DNA of 64,000 nucleotides, from the NCBI RefSeq assembly GCF_009727055.1, contig NC_052349.1:30855285-30919284 (forward strand), in the 5' to 3' direction. The position numbers were made by a program, and so were the translations under genes. This document shows positions 1-10,159 of the stretch, one piece after another. Source of the DNA: Benincasa hispida (lineage: Eukaryota; Streptophyta; Magnoliopsida; Cucurbitales; Cucurbitaceae). The notes beneath the pieces were generated by a model. It did no database searches and had not been told where the DNA came from. It worked only from the letters and a program-made list of their open reading frames with translations. Within the stretch, counting starts at the first letter, position 1. Every line of letters begins with the position of its first letter.

Positions 1-843
1 TGAAAATGAAGTGTCTTACAATAAAAGATCCTCGTATCGTGTAGAAAATTCTGAAAGAAAGGTATGATCATAAAAAAAATAGTTATTCATTATCAAGCTT
101 ATTATGAGTGGATGCATTTAAAACTACAATATTTTAAACTATTAAGTGATTATAATTTCACATTATTTAAAATCAGTTCAAAATTGTTGATATGTGGAGA
201 GAAAATTACTGATGTTGATATGTTAGAGAAGAAATTTCCTACATTTCATGTCTTAAATATGCTCTTGCAGCAGTAATATCGAGAGAAAAGTTTTAAACAA
301 TATTCTAAACTAATTTCATGACTTCTCGTGGCCAAATAAAATAATGAGTTATTAACGTAGAATCATGAATCTTGACCAACTAGAACAACATCATTCCTTG
401 AAGTGAATGTTGTGAATGTTAAGAATCGTGGTCGAGGTTGTGACCGTGGCAGAGGAAGAAATAATTACTATTTTTGTGGTGGTCGTTCTAATCATTCCAA
501 TTTCAAAAGTACCATGCAAAATGATTATCACAAAGGAAAAGCTCCACAAAATAAGAGTTAAAAAAAAGAAAAGTGTTGAAAATAAATGCTTCTGATGTGG
601 AATGACTGGGCACTAGTCACATACCTGTCGTGCGTCAAAACATTTAATTGATCTATATCAAGCATCTCTGAAAGAGAAAGAGAAAAATGTGGAAACAAAT
701 TTTGCATACTAGGATAATGACATATTTAACCCATCTCATACGACAAATTTAGATGTGACAGACTTCTTTGAATCTTCTAAAGAGAAAATTGGCAAAATTG
801 ATAGAACATCAAGTGTTTCCTTTGACTTTGAAAATATTTAGAC
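1..843 (+). pseudogene. copia-0 gag (UBN2-type capsid and CCHC nucleocapsid), partial
   Basis: Gag packages the retrotransposon RNA into cytoplasmic virus-like particles. The longest open piece (64-276, 70 codons) contains a MLEKKFPTFH motif followed by NMLLQQ, as in the UBN2-type gag of plant copia elements. A basic Gly/Arg-rich stretch (about 430-475) comes before a CCHC zinc knuckle at about 583-630. Its spacing, C-X2-C-X4-H-X4-C, is intact, but two codons inside it are stops (TGA between the first two cysteines, TAG after the histidine). The N-terminal part lies before the window. No functional product is expected. Confidence 0.75.
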
Positions 844-962
844 TTAATATTGTTTTTTTTATTCATCTCCATGTTTTTTCTTCTTCTTAGTAGATGTTAA
901 CCTTTGTATATTCTAAATATTGTTTTTCTTATTGTAATTATTTTCTTTTAATGAAGAAACAT

Positions 963-1455
963 GAGTCATTTTCATATGTTGACTGACTTAAAAACGAGTA
1001 AAGAAGATCTACGTCTGGCAGACAGTGCAACTACAATACAATACTTACAAGTAGAAAATATTTTTCCAAACTAAGAATGCTGGAAGCAAAACTTAATACA
1101 ATATCAAACTCTGCAAACCTAGTTTAAGGGTTTGGAAAAGCAAATATTATTTTGCTTAGAGGAACAAAATTTATAATTGACAATGCATTATTATCTAATC
1201 AATCAAAGAAAAATCTATTTAATTTTAAAGATATACGTTGCAATGGTTATCATATTGAGACTGATCGAAAGAATAATATGGAGTATTTTTATATCACATC
1301 TACTATCTCATATGAAAAACGTATATTGGAAGAGTTGTCTGCTTTATGTTTTTTTATTATATTATACTCATATATGCGTAATTGAAATATATTCAACAAT
1401 AAACCCGAAGTTTATGAATCCAGACATATTTATAATTCGACATGACAGATTAGGT
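963..1455 (+). pseudogene. copia-0 protease and GAG-pre-integrase region
   Basis: The frame from about 963 reads HMLTDLKTSKEDLRLADSATT. The DSA triplet sits where copia retropepsins carry the catalytic D-S/T-G, and many plant copia elements of this type read DSATTH here. The following 300 bases correspond to the protease C-terminus and the pre-integrase domain (GYHIETDRKNN at about 1230-1275, HDRLG at about 1439-1455), spread over two frames with stops near 1070, 1123 and 1383. The family protease cleaves the Gag-Pol polyprotein. This copy is inactive because of the frameshifts and stops. Confidence 0.7.
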
Positions 1456-2353
1456 TAGCTAGGGTCTATAATGATGAGAAGAATTATTGAGAATTCAAAT
1501 GGGTATCCATTAAAGAGTCAGAAGATTCTTCAATCTAATGAATTGTCATTGATGCTTGCTCTCAAGGCAAATTAATCATTCGACCATTACTAGTCAAAAT
1601 GAGGACTGAATCACTTGCATTTTTAGAACGAATTCATGGTGATATATGTGGACCTATTGACCCACCAAGTGGACCATTTAGATATTTTTTGGTATTAATA
1701 GACACATCTAGCAAATGGTCACACATGTGCTTATTATCAAGTCGAAATCTTGCATTTGCAAGATTACTTGCTCAAATAATTAAGTTAATAGCACAATTTC
1801 CTGATTATAAAATTAAGACCATTTGTCTTGATGATGCTGGTGAATTTACATCCCAAACTTTTGATAATTATTGTATGTCAACTGGGATAAGTGTTGAGTA
1901 CCATGTAGCTCATGTTTATACACAAAATGGTTTAACATAACCATTTATAAAACATTTGCAGTTAATTGCTAGACCATTACTTATGAGAGCTAAGCTTCCT
2001 ACATCTGTATGGGGACATGTTATTTTGTATGCAGCATCACTTGTATGCATTAGGCTAGTATTTTATCATAAGTACTCACCATTATAATTAGCTATGGCCA
2101 TGAGCCAAATATTTTCCATCGGAGAATTTTTGGATGTGCAGTATATGTTCCAATTGCTCCACCACAACGTACTAAGATGGGTCTTCAAATGAGGTTAAGA
2201 TTATATATTGGATATGATTCCTCATCAATTACCAAATATCTTGAACCCTTGACGGGTGATGTATTTACTGCACAATTTGCTAATTTTTATTTTAATGAGA
2301 CAAAATTTCCAACATTAGGGGGAGAAATTAAGAAGTTGGAACAAAAAATTTGA
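1456..2353 (+). pseudogene. copia-0 integrase core and C-terminal part
   Basis: The longest open piece (1599-1940, 113 codons) is a retroviral-type integrase core. The first catalytic Asp is in HGDICGP (about 1634) and the second in LDDAGEF (about 1829). The catalytic Glu position is a TAA stop (1938-1940), which also ends the open frame. After the stop the homology continues (PFIKHLQLIARPLLM, about 1941-1985) and then a degraded C-terminal region follows to about 2330. The enzyme would have joined element cDNA to the host chromosome; loss of the third acidic residue and the stop make it inactive. Confidence 0.85.
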
Positions 2354-2903
2354 AAGACTCGATTAAAAAATGCTCCATACCTTCACGGTACTACTCATTC
2401 TCGTAATTACATGGAACGTATCGTTATTGTCTCATTTAGATCCCCGTACAGATCAATGTGAACTTGAAGTTCAAAAGTTAATTCATTTGCAAAATATAGA
2501 AAATCAATTACTAGATGCATTTATAGATGCAAAGAAAGTAAATAAGTCACATATACTAGCTGCAAATGTTCCATCGAAAATTGATATCCTAACACAGTAA
2601 ATTGTCACTAATGAGTCTGGAACACGCCGAAAGCGTGGTGGACCAGTAGGTTCCAAAGATAAAAATTCTTGAAAAAGAAAAATAATAAATAGTCAAGAAG
2701 ACTTGATTGAGGATGTAAATAGTCATGAAGAAATTTATGACACAACTAATGAGGAAGGTAATAAGATTTCAATAAACTATGTCATGACAGGAAAAAAATG
2801 GAACCGAACTCATGTAGTTATTAACAAAATTTTTGCGTATAATGTTGCTCTTGATATTATATTTGAAAATAAGGATTCTGAACCAAAATCTGCTGAAGAA
2901 TAG
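2354..2903 (+). pseudogene. copia-0 integrase-to-RT linker
   Basis: Two open pieces (2370-2600 and 2703-2903) carry the poorly conserved linker of plant copia pol. SHLDPRTDQCELEVQKLIHL at about 2429-2488 is the recognisable core, followed after a stop by a Lys/Arg-rich GGPVGSKDKN stretch (about 2637-2668). No enzymatic domain is expected. The coding direction and order agree with the integrase before it and the RT after it. Confidence 0.6.
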
Positions 2904-2905
2904 TG

Positions 2906-3166
2906 ACATAGAAAATATTGGCTTCGTGGAAAGAAGCAATTGAGGCAGAATTAAACTCACTTTCAAAAAGTCAAGTTTTTTGGCCAATAATTCGAACACC
3001 AGAAGGTGTCCAACCTGTGGGATACAAATGGGTATTATGAGGAAAACAAATGAAAATAATGAGGTTACAAGATATAAAGCAAGACTAGTTGCAAAAGTTT
3101 TTTCACAAAGACCTGATATTGATTATGAAGAGATGTATTCTCTGATGGTGGATGCAATTACACTAA
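2906..3166 (+). pseudogene. copia-0 reverse transcriptase, N-terminal fragment
   Basis: After a stop near 2902 the frame carries the start of RT_copia: WKEAIEAEL at about 2927, then [21 protein letters not shown] at about 3072-3132 and MYSLMVDAIT up to the break. The family motif is [26 protein letters not shown] or similar. Coding homology stops exactly at the target duplication TAA (3164-3166), where the Harbinger element begins, and resumes at 8689. Confidence 0.85.
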
Positions 3167-3206
3167 GGGTGTGTTTGGTATGTGATAAAAGTAGAGAGTT
3201 GAGTTG
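3167..3206 (+). repeat. Harbinger left terminal inverted repeat
   Basis: It begins GGGTGTGTTTGGTA directly after TAA and runs into an AGAGTTGAGTTGG subterminal repeat. It pairs with 8646-8685. Confidence 0.85.
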
Positions 3207-3247
3207 GTAATTATTATCTGGAGAGTTAAATTATCTGGGGAGTTAAA

Positions 3248-3324
3248 TTGTCTGTGTTTGTTGTGCAGAGTTGAGTTGAGTTAATAACTATTGTCTGTGT
3301 TTGTTGTGCAGAGTTGAGTTGGAG
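3248..3324 (+). repeat. 43-bp direct duplication near the Harbinger left end
   Basis: The string TTGTCTGTGTTTGTTGTGCA starts at 3248 and again at 3291, each copy followed by GAGTTGAGTTG. The GAGTTGAGTTG units match the subterminal sequence at the other end of the element, so they may be transposase-binding repeats (inference). Confidence 0.7.
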
Positions 3325-3874
3325 GATCTGATGCAGTTTTTTTGTGAATGAGATTAGTTCTATTTTTTTTCTGTTTGTTTTTTATTTCATTATTTTATTT
3401 TTTTAGTTTTATGCTTTGCTATTGTCGATTAATTTTCAAATCTACACGTATTTTCTCAAATCATTTATGACATAAACTGGACAATCTCAATTTTTTTTCT
3501 CAATTTGTAGAACATAATAGATTATTTTTCATATATTCTTTTCAAAAACTGTAATAATTCTAATTCTCTTTAATCGGTAAAACATACCAACAAAATATAT
3601 TTCATATTGCTGCTCAATTAGTTGGTATATTGTATATTGTATGTATATATATTGAAGGTATATATATTTCATATTGAATGTTTGTATCTATATATATCCA
3701 AAAAAAAAATCACAAAATATATGTTCTTTTCGATACTTATAATATTAGTTATATTTACAAACACAAAAAGTACATATTTTCAAGTATGCAAAAGTTATCA
3801 TTCTTTTCGACATGACAGTCCATTTTCCATTTGCTGTTATCCAAAAGAACTATAAACAAAATATAGGGGTGTGG

Positions 3875-4859
3875 TCAATCTACATGTTTCTTCCTAGTGG
3901 ACGGAGGCAGTACCTCTTCCGTGCGTGTTCTGGTACTACAAGGAAGCAATCTGTTTGTGACAACGAGGTCAATAAGGGTGACCTGATCATCCTCATCCAG
4001 GCCATCAATGTTGTATATGACATTTACTACTTCCTTTCGACGCTTGGACTCCAACTTATACTTCTTCTTTTGCCACGATGCAAGTCTACCCATGTGTGTG
4101 CTCTGCATTTCAACAGTTGATCTCATGATGTCGATAATTTCAGCTTGGAATGTTAACCTCTTCCTCTTACTGCCTCGAGATGACTCGGCAGGTACACTCG
4201 CTCTACTTGTAGATTGCTCTGCTGGCTCTTCATCTATTTCATCTTGATTTAATGGTGATTCTGTCTAGCGAACCTCAGGGGTGACAGTCTTGTGATCCAA
4301 GTCGAATCTCATCTTCAAACTCTCTGATGCATTCGTCGCCATCACGTATGGGTCCTCACTTGATTGCCCTACTGCTCTGTCTTTCCCAAATACGGTGGAG
4401 AGGTCATCGTAATGTGGGAATGGCTTGTTCCACATCCCCTTCGCATTGGGATGACTCTGCATTGATACACATACATATTATTAATATTTATATTATAACA
4501 CGTATCCGTACATTTTTTTTTCTAGAATCTTACCCGAACCCAAAGATCGAAAATCTCCCTCTCAACCTGGACACATTTGAACTCCTCGTTCCAGCCGAAC
4601 CCTGACTGACTTAACATCTCTGATACTGCGTTGTATTGTTTCTTCAGACTGTTCACCTTGCACTCAATGGTGTTCTGATTCGTGCGCACCCGGGCACTTT
4701 CTCATACAGAATTCGCTCCAAGTGTTGTAGGTATCCTGGTCGAAACGTCCCATTATCGGACCTCCAACCTGTCTCCACCGAATATAATAGAGCTTCCACC
4801 AACTTAGCGTCTTCCACCTTCGACCATACGTGTTTAGACCTCTTACCATTACCTGCCAT
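3875..4859 (-). pseudogene. Harbinger ORF1: Myb/SANT-like DNA-binding protein
   Basis: The reading starts at an ATG at 4857-4859 (MAGNGKRSKHVWSKVEDAKL), a Myb/SANT-like domain with the spaced aromatic residues of the fold. One frameshift near 4690 is needed to continue into IECKVNSLKKQYN and FGWNEEFKCVQ. A clean GT-AG intron is visible at 4457-4533, and the next exon begins SHPNAKGMWNKPFPHYDDL then VFGKDRAVG, a typical Harbinger ORF1 motif. A stop near 4262 breaks the C-terminal part (KRKRLTFQAEI, then a basic tail ending at 3875). In this superfamily ORF1 binds element ends and helps import the transposase into the nucleus. It is on the same strand as the transposase and downstream of it. 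Confidence 0.85.
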
Positions 4860-5067
4860 TATACTGCATGCATATGTTTGTTGAATGAAAAGATGCTATA
4901 AATTAAACACATGCACAAACAAAGGATAAACTGCTGAAATTATATGTTCAAATTTAACTTGTTCACACAGAATCTTGGCACAAAACATTTTCATGACATA
5001 CTTGGAATGTTCCATAATTAAATTCCATTCAGTAATAAAAGAAAAGTAAGCAATGAACATTGAATAA

Positions 5068-6420
5068 TCAGGCTCTTTGCCATCGAGTAAACATTTCGAC
5101 CGCTAAGTCATCCCTGAACTTGGTCCATTCCTTTGATGATTCAACAAATTCAATATGATCCCCATCAAGACCAACTGATGCAGAATTCTCCTCATCAGGC
5201 ACGTCAAGCATTGCACCGATTCCCATCTCCCTTGTGATCAAGTTGTGAATAAGGAAACATTCAGTTATTGTTCGACATTGGACTTGTATTGGGTAGAATG
5301 ATTTTCCCCTAAGAATAGCCCACCGCCCATTTAGCAACCTAAACGCTCGCTCGATAACGTTCCTTGCTGAAGAATGTTTCATGTTGAAAAATTCTCTTGC
5401 AGTTGTCGATGCATTTCCTACTCCACGCCAATCGGAGAGATGGTATCGTTCCTCTCTGTACGATGCCAAGAATCCTTCAGCGTTGGGGTATCCAGCATCA
5501 CATAGGTAATAGTATCATGTACACGTTTCGAAATGTCATGCACATGTGTTGTGCCATGTACGCATGTTTAAATAACGTATACGGTTATTATGATACCCTT
5601 TGGAACCCTCAATCCATATGGTCGCGAAACCACATTCCTAAGAACCCTTGAATCAGTTGCAGACCCTTCCCACCCTGGCAAAACGAAGACGAACTCCCCA
5701 TTTTGATCACACATCGCAAGAATGTTTGTGGCAATCTCTCCCTTTCTCGTCCTATATCGAGGTCGATCGACGACACTAAATTCACTTTAATGTATGTTCC
5801 GTCTAGTGCACTTAGACGATTCTGTTTCTCTCAAGTGATCAGAATGAATTAAAAAAAAAATCTATCGTTGCATGCATATTTATGACGTATTCATATAAAA
5901 ATCTGAGTACTTTTTGTACCTGAAACCACTTCCATCTTCCATCGGTGCATGTATTTATGATCAGTTCTAGTTTTCTTAACAAAACAGTGTGAAGTTGTAG
6001 GACTGCCCTAAGAACTGCGTTGAAATATCTCGAAATTGTCTCACCAAACTTTGAAAAGTTTCTGTGTACCACTCGATTCTTGACATCGCGTGCAAGAATG
6101 TGTAGGAATATCAAAACCATCTCTTCGACGTCCATACATCTTGTTGGTTCCAAACAACAAGTCGACCGTAGCATATTACATATTATCGTAAAGGTACGTC
6201 TATCCATTCGGGTGCTTTCACGACATGCCAAGTCACTCTTGTAAATTAGGCGAAAGAAGGTCAATTGCCTAATGCAGTGCCTAACATATGTCGGTTGTCT
6301 CTCTATCTTTCGGTAGTTGTTCAATAACATGAACAACTGTATTTGAGAGTGCGAAATAATTTTCATGATCGAAAAGAGGTCTTCAACAGTATCCATCTTT
6401 ATAGGGAAAGGGATATACAA
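5068..6420 (-). pseudogene. Harbinger transposase (HARBI1-like, DDE)
   Basis: The N-terminal exon (6420 down to 5920, MYIPFPIKMDTVEDL at the start) includes MDRRTFTIICNML and CTDGRWKWFQ. A GT-AG intron fits 5822-5919 and joins WFQ to NRLSALDGTYIKV. The three acidic residues of the DDE nuclease are present: Asp in ALDGTY (5801-5803), Asp in SATDSRVL (5652-5654) and Glu in NVIERAF (5350-5352). A further interruption at about 5512-5599 between LRVPKG and YYLCDAGYPN starts with GT but has no AG acceptor, so it is either a damaged intron or a small insertion. The C-terminus ends at 5068 after FTRWQRA. The family enzyme cuts at the terminal repeats and inserts at TWA targets. One frame break remains near 5760. 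Confidence 0.88.
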
Positions 6421-7045
6421 GTTGTTCCTAAAAGGGTAAGGTATTTGGCGGATTATGTTTCATGATTAAGAAAGAATAACAAACGATGTCAAGCGTCAGT
6501 ATTGGACATATTGGGTTATAGTTTAGATTTATGGTGTTATTTCCCAATGTACTTATAATAATCTAAAAATACATGTTTTTAAGGGCTTCGTGGGTTTAAG
6601 GTAGGGTTGAAAGTATTTTAGTTCCTAGTTCCTAGGACAACAAATTTTTTTTAAGGGCCCAATGTACCTATAATAATCTAAACTTGTCATACTCCTAGTT
6701 CCTAGGACAACAAATTTTCACTGAAAGATGTGTTAAAACGATGTATATAGAAAAAAATATGCATTTTTCCATATTTTCAAAACTTGGTGAACCGATTGTA
6801 TGAATATTAGTGTGCAATATTTTTTTAATTCTTATGTCACCGATTAGAAACTATATTTTTCAGAAATTAAACGTTGGTTATAATATTAATACCATCATTT
6901 CATTACAATTACATAATTTTTTTAAAAAATTCAATTTTGATTGTGAAACGATAGTAAGACATACTAAAATTAATCCTGAAACTAGCTTGATAATAACACA
7001 CCAAAATGTATAGAATATGATCTTATTGAAGCTAAAAAAAAAGAA
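6421..7045. other. Non-coding Harbinger segment with a short duplication
   Basis: There is no coding signal here. Two related blocks begin near 6540 and 6658; each has CCCAATGTAC, TATAATAATCTAAA and then CCTAGTTCCTAGGACAACAA, with the first copy interrupted by extra sequence. The rest is AT-rich. It lies upstream of the transposase start, so it could contain its promoter, but I see no clear TATA box to defend. Confidence 0.5.
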
Positions 7046-7600
7046 TTGAAATGAACGTATTATTAGATAAAAAAAATTACATAACAATAATATTTCACCC
7101 ATAATTCATAAAAAATTTGAGAAGTATCAGAGGAGGTGAAAAACAATGAGGATCTCGCTGATGAACGAGATCCTCCTCATGAGTGAGATCCTCCTCATGA
7201 GCGAGATCCTCATTATTTTTCACTCATTGAAATGAATGTATTATTAGATAAAAAAAATTACATAGTACTATTTCACCCATAATTCATCAAAAATTTGAGA
7301 AGTACCAGAGGAGGTGAAAAAAAATGAGGATCTCGTTCATGAGGAGGATCTCGCTCATGAGGGGGATCCCGCTCATGAAGAGCGAGATCTTCCTCATGAG
7401 CGAGATCCTCATTGTTTTTCACCCATTGAAATGAACGTATTATTAGATAAAAAAATTACATAATAGTACTATTTCACCTATAATTCATAAAAAAATTGAG
7501 AAATATCAGAGGAGGAGAAAAACAATGAGGATCTCACTCATGAGGGGGATCTTGCTCATGAAGAGCGAGATCCTCCTCATGAGTGAGATCCTCATTATTT
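7046..7600. repeat. Three long tandem repeats, each ending in an inverted-repeat block
   Basis: The string ATTGAAATGAACGTATTATT starts near 7046 (degenerate start), 7229 and 7425, giving units of roughly 180-200 bp. Each unit ends in a hairpin-forming block of GAGGATCTCG and CGAGATCCTC segments. In the third unit the arms are perfect over 21 bp (7524-7544 against 7576-7596). In the first they are 7148-7157 against 7166-7175; in the second, 7323-7335 against 7401-7413. Confidence 0.85.
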
Positions 7601-7935
7601 TTCAAAATAAATCGAACTAAAGAGTAACCAACAAAAGAATACCTTTTTAGTGGAAAAAGATAGTGGAAATATAGTGGGGAAAGACAGTGAAAATATAAAA
7701 CGTATGAGTGGGAAGTCATCTATAAATAGAAGAGGGAGAAAGAAGTGGTTGTTGGAGAGAGTTGGGTGCATTTATTAAAGAGTGAAATTAATTTAACTTC
7801 ATTAATTAAATAGTGAAATTAATTTGAGTGTTAGTTGAAAGTAAGTAATAGCCACGTTGGAGTAAAGTCAAGTAAATACAAATAGTAAAGTCAAGTAAAT
7901 AGAAATAACATATTTTCATAAAAAAAAAATTAAAA
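7601..7935. other. Non-coding Harbinger segment
   Basis: No gene is visible. The segment holds small direct repeats (TAGTGAAATTAATTT at about 7780 and 7811; AAAGTCAAGTAAAT at about 7864 and 7887). It separates two inverted-repeat clusters. Confidence 0.5.
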
Positions 7936-8245
7936 AACAATGAGGATCTCGCTCATGAGATGAGAAGATCCTCCTCATGAGCGAGATCCTTATTTCTAGC
8001 GAGATTTCCTTCTAGAGTGAGATCCTCATCACAAAATTAGCGAGATTCAGCCCACATTTCTAGTGAGATTTTCTCCAGAGCGAGATCCCCATCACAAAAT
8101 TAGCGAGATTCAACCCACATTTCTAGCGAGATTTCCTTCCAGAGCGAGATCCTCATCACAAAATTAGCGAGATTTAGCCCATATTTCTAGCGAAATTTCC
8201 TTCTAGAGCGAGATCCTCATCATAAAATTAGCGAGATTTCACTTG
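7936..8245. repeat. Inverted repeat followed by about 63-bp tandem repeats
   Basis: A fourth inverted repeat has 17-bp perfect arms (7943-7959 against 7974-7990). It is followed by about four units of roughly 63 bp; the shared string CACAAAATTAGCGAGAT (one base differs in the last unit) starts near 8030, 8093, 8157 and 8219. Each unit alternates AGCGAGAT and GAGCGAGATCC, the same vocabulary as the hairpin arms. Confidence 0.85.
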
Positions 8246-8254
8246 TCTAGGGTT

Positions 8255-8400
8255 GAAGTTTCGACTTATGTACAACCCTTTATACATATTGTTTCCAAGT
8301 TTTTCTTTGTTTGTCGAGTTATGTATGTCGAAACTTCAACCNCCTACGACAACCCTATATACATATTGTTTCCAAGTTTTTCTTTGTTTGTCGAGTTTTC
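8255..8400. repeat. Duplicated about 88-bp segment with one undetermined base
   Basis: The string ATATTGTTTCCAAGTTTTTC follows CTTTATAC near 8276 and recurs near 8364, each copy continuing into TTTGTTTGTCGAGTT. The single n at 8342 sits in the spacer between the copies. Confidence 0.75.
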
Positions 8401-8645
8401 AACATTCAATCTCTAAATTAATCCAATCCTCAACCCTCGACTTCTAGCAAAACAACAATATTTCTCTAATATAAAAGGTCTAATATTTCTCTAATATAAT
8501 AAGTTTTGAAAACAACCATATTAATATAAAAGGTTCTGGTTTTGAGGGGATAAAAAAGGAGAGTTTTGAGTGGGTAAAAAAGGGGGTTTTAATAACCCAT
8601 CGGTTTTCTTTATGGGCTTAACAAACATGGGTAATAAATACGCAT

Positions 8646-8685
8646 CCAACTCAACTCAACTCATACCCATTTATCAAACATGCCC
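8646..8685 (-). repeat. Harbinger right terminal inverted repeat
   Basis: Read inward it begins GGGCATGTTTGATAA and contains GAGTTGAGTTGAGTTGG. It pairs with 3167-3206 and is followed by the second TAA (8686-8688). Confidence 0.85.
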
Positions 8686-8688
8686 TAA

Positions 8689-9120
8689 GATATTTAATTA
8701 GTCTGACTATGTATGAAAGTTGGATATGCATCTTTTGGAGTAGTCACAACATATTTATATGGATCTCTTGATAATGACATTTATATGAGAATCCCAGAAG
8801 GATTTAAGGTACCTGAAGCATATAAATCAAATTCTAGAGAATTGTATTCAATAAAGTTATAGAGATCGTTATATGGATTGAAGCAATCAGAACCAATGTC
8901 ATACAATCGCCTGAGTAGATATTTGTCGAAAGAAGGATATTAAAACAAATCAATATGTCTATGCGCTTTTATAAAGAAATTACAATCAGGATTTGCTATT
9001 ATAACTGTATATGATGATGACTTAAATATAATTGATACTCCTGAAGAGTTTTCAAAGGCAATAGAATATCTTAAGAAATAATTGAGATGAAAAATCTCAA
9101 AAAAATAAAATTTTGCCTTG
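8689..9120 (+). pseudogene. copia-0 reverse transcriptase, C-terminal fragment
   Basis: Homology resumes right after the second TAA with YLISLTMYES and continues through NDIYMRIPEGFKVPEAYKSN, SLYGLKQSE and NRLSRYLSKEGY. The catalytic palm motif, usually Y-V-D-D, reads Y-D-D-D here (TAT at 9010-9012, then GAT GAT GAC), a Val-to-Asp change next to the active site. Stops occur, for example near 8860 and 8942. The fragment ends in the connection region before RNase H. Confidence 0.85.
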
Positions 9121-9399
9121 GCTTCAATATGTATTTAGCAGATGTTTGTTTATCAGTCAATTTATGTAGGAAAACTTTTGAAAAAAAAGTTATATGGACA
9201 AAGCACATCTATTGAACATTCCAATGGAAGTTCATTCACTAAATGTGAAGAAAGATATATTTCGACCTCGAGATGATAATGAAGAACTTCTTGGTTTTGA
9301 AGTACCATATCTTAGTGCAGTTTTTGTACTTATGTATCTTGCTAATAATACAAGCATTTTCAGTAAATTTATTAGCAAGATATAGTTATTCTCCAACAA
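9121..9399 (+). pseudogene. copia-0 RT connection region
   Basis: This stretch carries the region between the RT palm and RNase H: FCLGFNM near 9112-9132 and an open piece at 9194-9385 with MDKAHLLNIPMEVHSL and LGFEVPYLSAV. Related copia elements read a similar phrase about tying the element to list selection of moves between RT and RNase H. No catalytic residue is expected. Confidence 0.65.
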
Positions 9400-9975
9400 A
9401 AAAAAAATATTGAAACGAAATTAAGCATATACTCCATTATCTCCGAGGAACGATTGACATGAGTTCGTTTTATTCAAATAAATCAAATTTGGATCTAGTT
9501 GGTTATGCAGATTCTTAATATTTATTTGATCCACACAATGCTAAATCTCAAACAGATTATCTGTTAACATGTGGAAGAACTTCTATATCATAGTGATGGG
9601 TGAAACAGACTATAACGGTCACTTCCTCAAATCATGCTGAAATTCTTGCAATTCATGAGGCTAGTTGAGAATGTGTATCACTAAGATCAATGACTCAGCA
9701 CATTTGTGAAACATGTGGCTTGACTTCTAATAAGAATATTCCAACAATATTATACGAAGATAACACAGCATGCATATCCCAAATCAAAGGAGGATATATT
9801 AAAGAATATAGAACAAAACATATTTCACCAAAGCTTTTCTACACTCATGATCTTGAAGAAAATGGTGGCATCACGATACAAATTTGTTCGAAGGGTAACC
9901 TAGCAGACTTATTTACAAAGTTATCACCCACCGCAACCTTTGAGAAATTGGTGCACAACATTAGAATGCGGTGAT
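9400..9975 (+). pseudogene. copia-0 RNase H
   Basis: DLVGYADS (about 9495-9518) has the first acidic residue of copia RNase H and is directly followed by a stop. The open piece 9690-9974 (94 codons) has YEDNTACISQIKGGYIKEYRTK-type sequence, with the acidic residue in YEDN, and ends in NLADLFTKLSPTATFEKL, the conserved C-terminal tail. RNase H removes the RNA strand after minus-strand synthesis. Stops near 9519 and 9592 disable this copy. Confidence 0.82.
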
Positions 9976-10002
9976 TCAGGGATCTCAAGTGATGTTTCCA
10001 TA

Positions 10003-10159
10003 AGGGGGAGCAAATATATCATATTCTTTTAAGATTATTAAATTATATGATACATGTATTTTTTTTCTTTCACTAGGATTTTTTTCCCATTTGATTCTTT
10101 CCTAGTAAGGTTTTAACGAGACATATTTCATATATATATAATGGACATCTAAGGGAGAG
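10003..10159 (+). promoter_or_regulatory. copia-0 polypurine tracts
   Basis: AAGGGGGAG at about 10003-10011 and AAGGGAGAG at 10151-10159 are both polypurine-tract-like; many plant copia elements of this type have two. The second lies next to the probable LTR start. The AT-rich DNA between them has no gene. Confidence 0.5.

Larger units (their letters stand above)
3167..8685 (-). mobile_element. PIF/Harbinger DNA transposon inserted in copia-0 RT
   Basis: The 5,519 bp element is flanked by a perfect 3-bp duplication TAA (3164-3166 and 8686-8688), the usual PIF/Harbinger target. Its ends are imperfect inverted repeats: GGGTGTGTTTGGTA at 3167 against GGGCATGTTTGATA reading inward from 8685 (3 mismatches in 14). 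Subterminal GAGTTGAGTTGG motifs occur at both sides. It carries the two genes expected of an autonomous plant Harbinger, a DDE transposase (5068-6420) and a Myb/SANT-like protein (3875-4859), both on the - strand and both broken. The right third (about 6420-8685) is non-coding and rich in repeats. The element is younger than copia-0. Confidence 0.92.

Noticed and set aside
3875..4859. Host Myb/SANT transcription factor gene
   Set aside because: It lies inside the terminal repeats of the Harbinger element beside its transposase and has the VFGKDRA motif of Harbinger ORF1, so it is transposon cargo.
7524..7596. Possible microRNA precursor in the 21-bp perfect hairpin
   Set aside because: It is one of several transposon-internal inverted repeats. 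Without small-RNA data, a microRNA call is unsupported; siRNA from the repeat is more likely.
7046..8245. CRISPR-like regularly spaced repeats
   Set aside because: Units vary in length, are degenerate, lie within a eukaryotic transposon and have no cas genes. They are tandem and inverted repeats.
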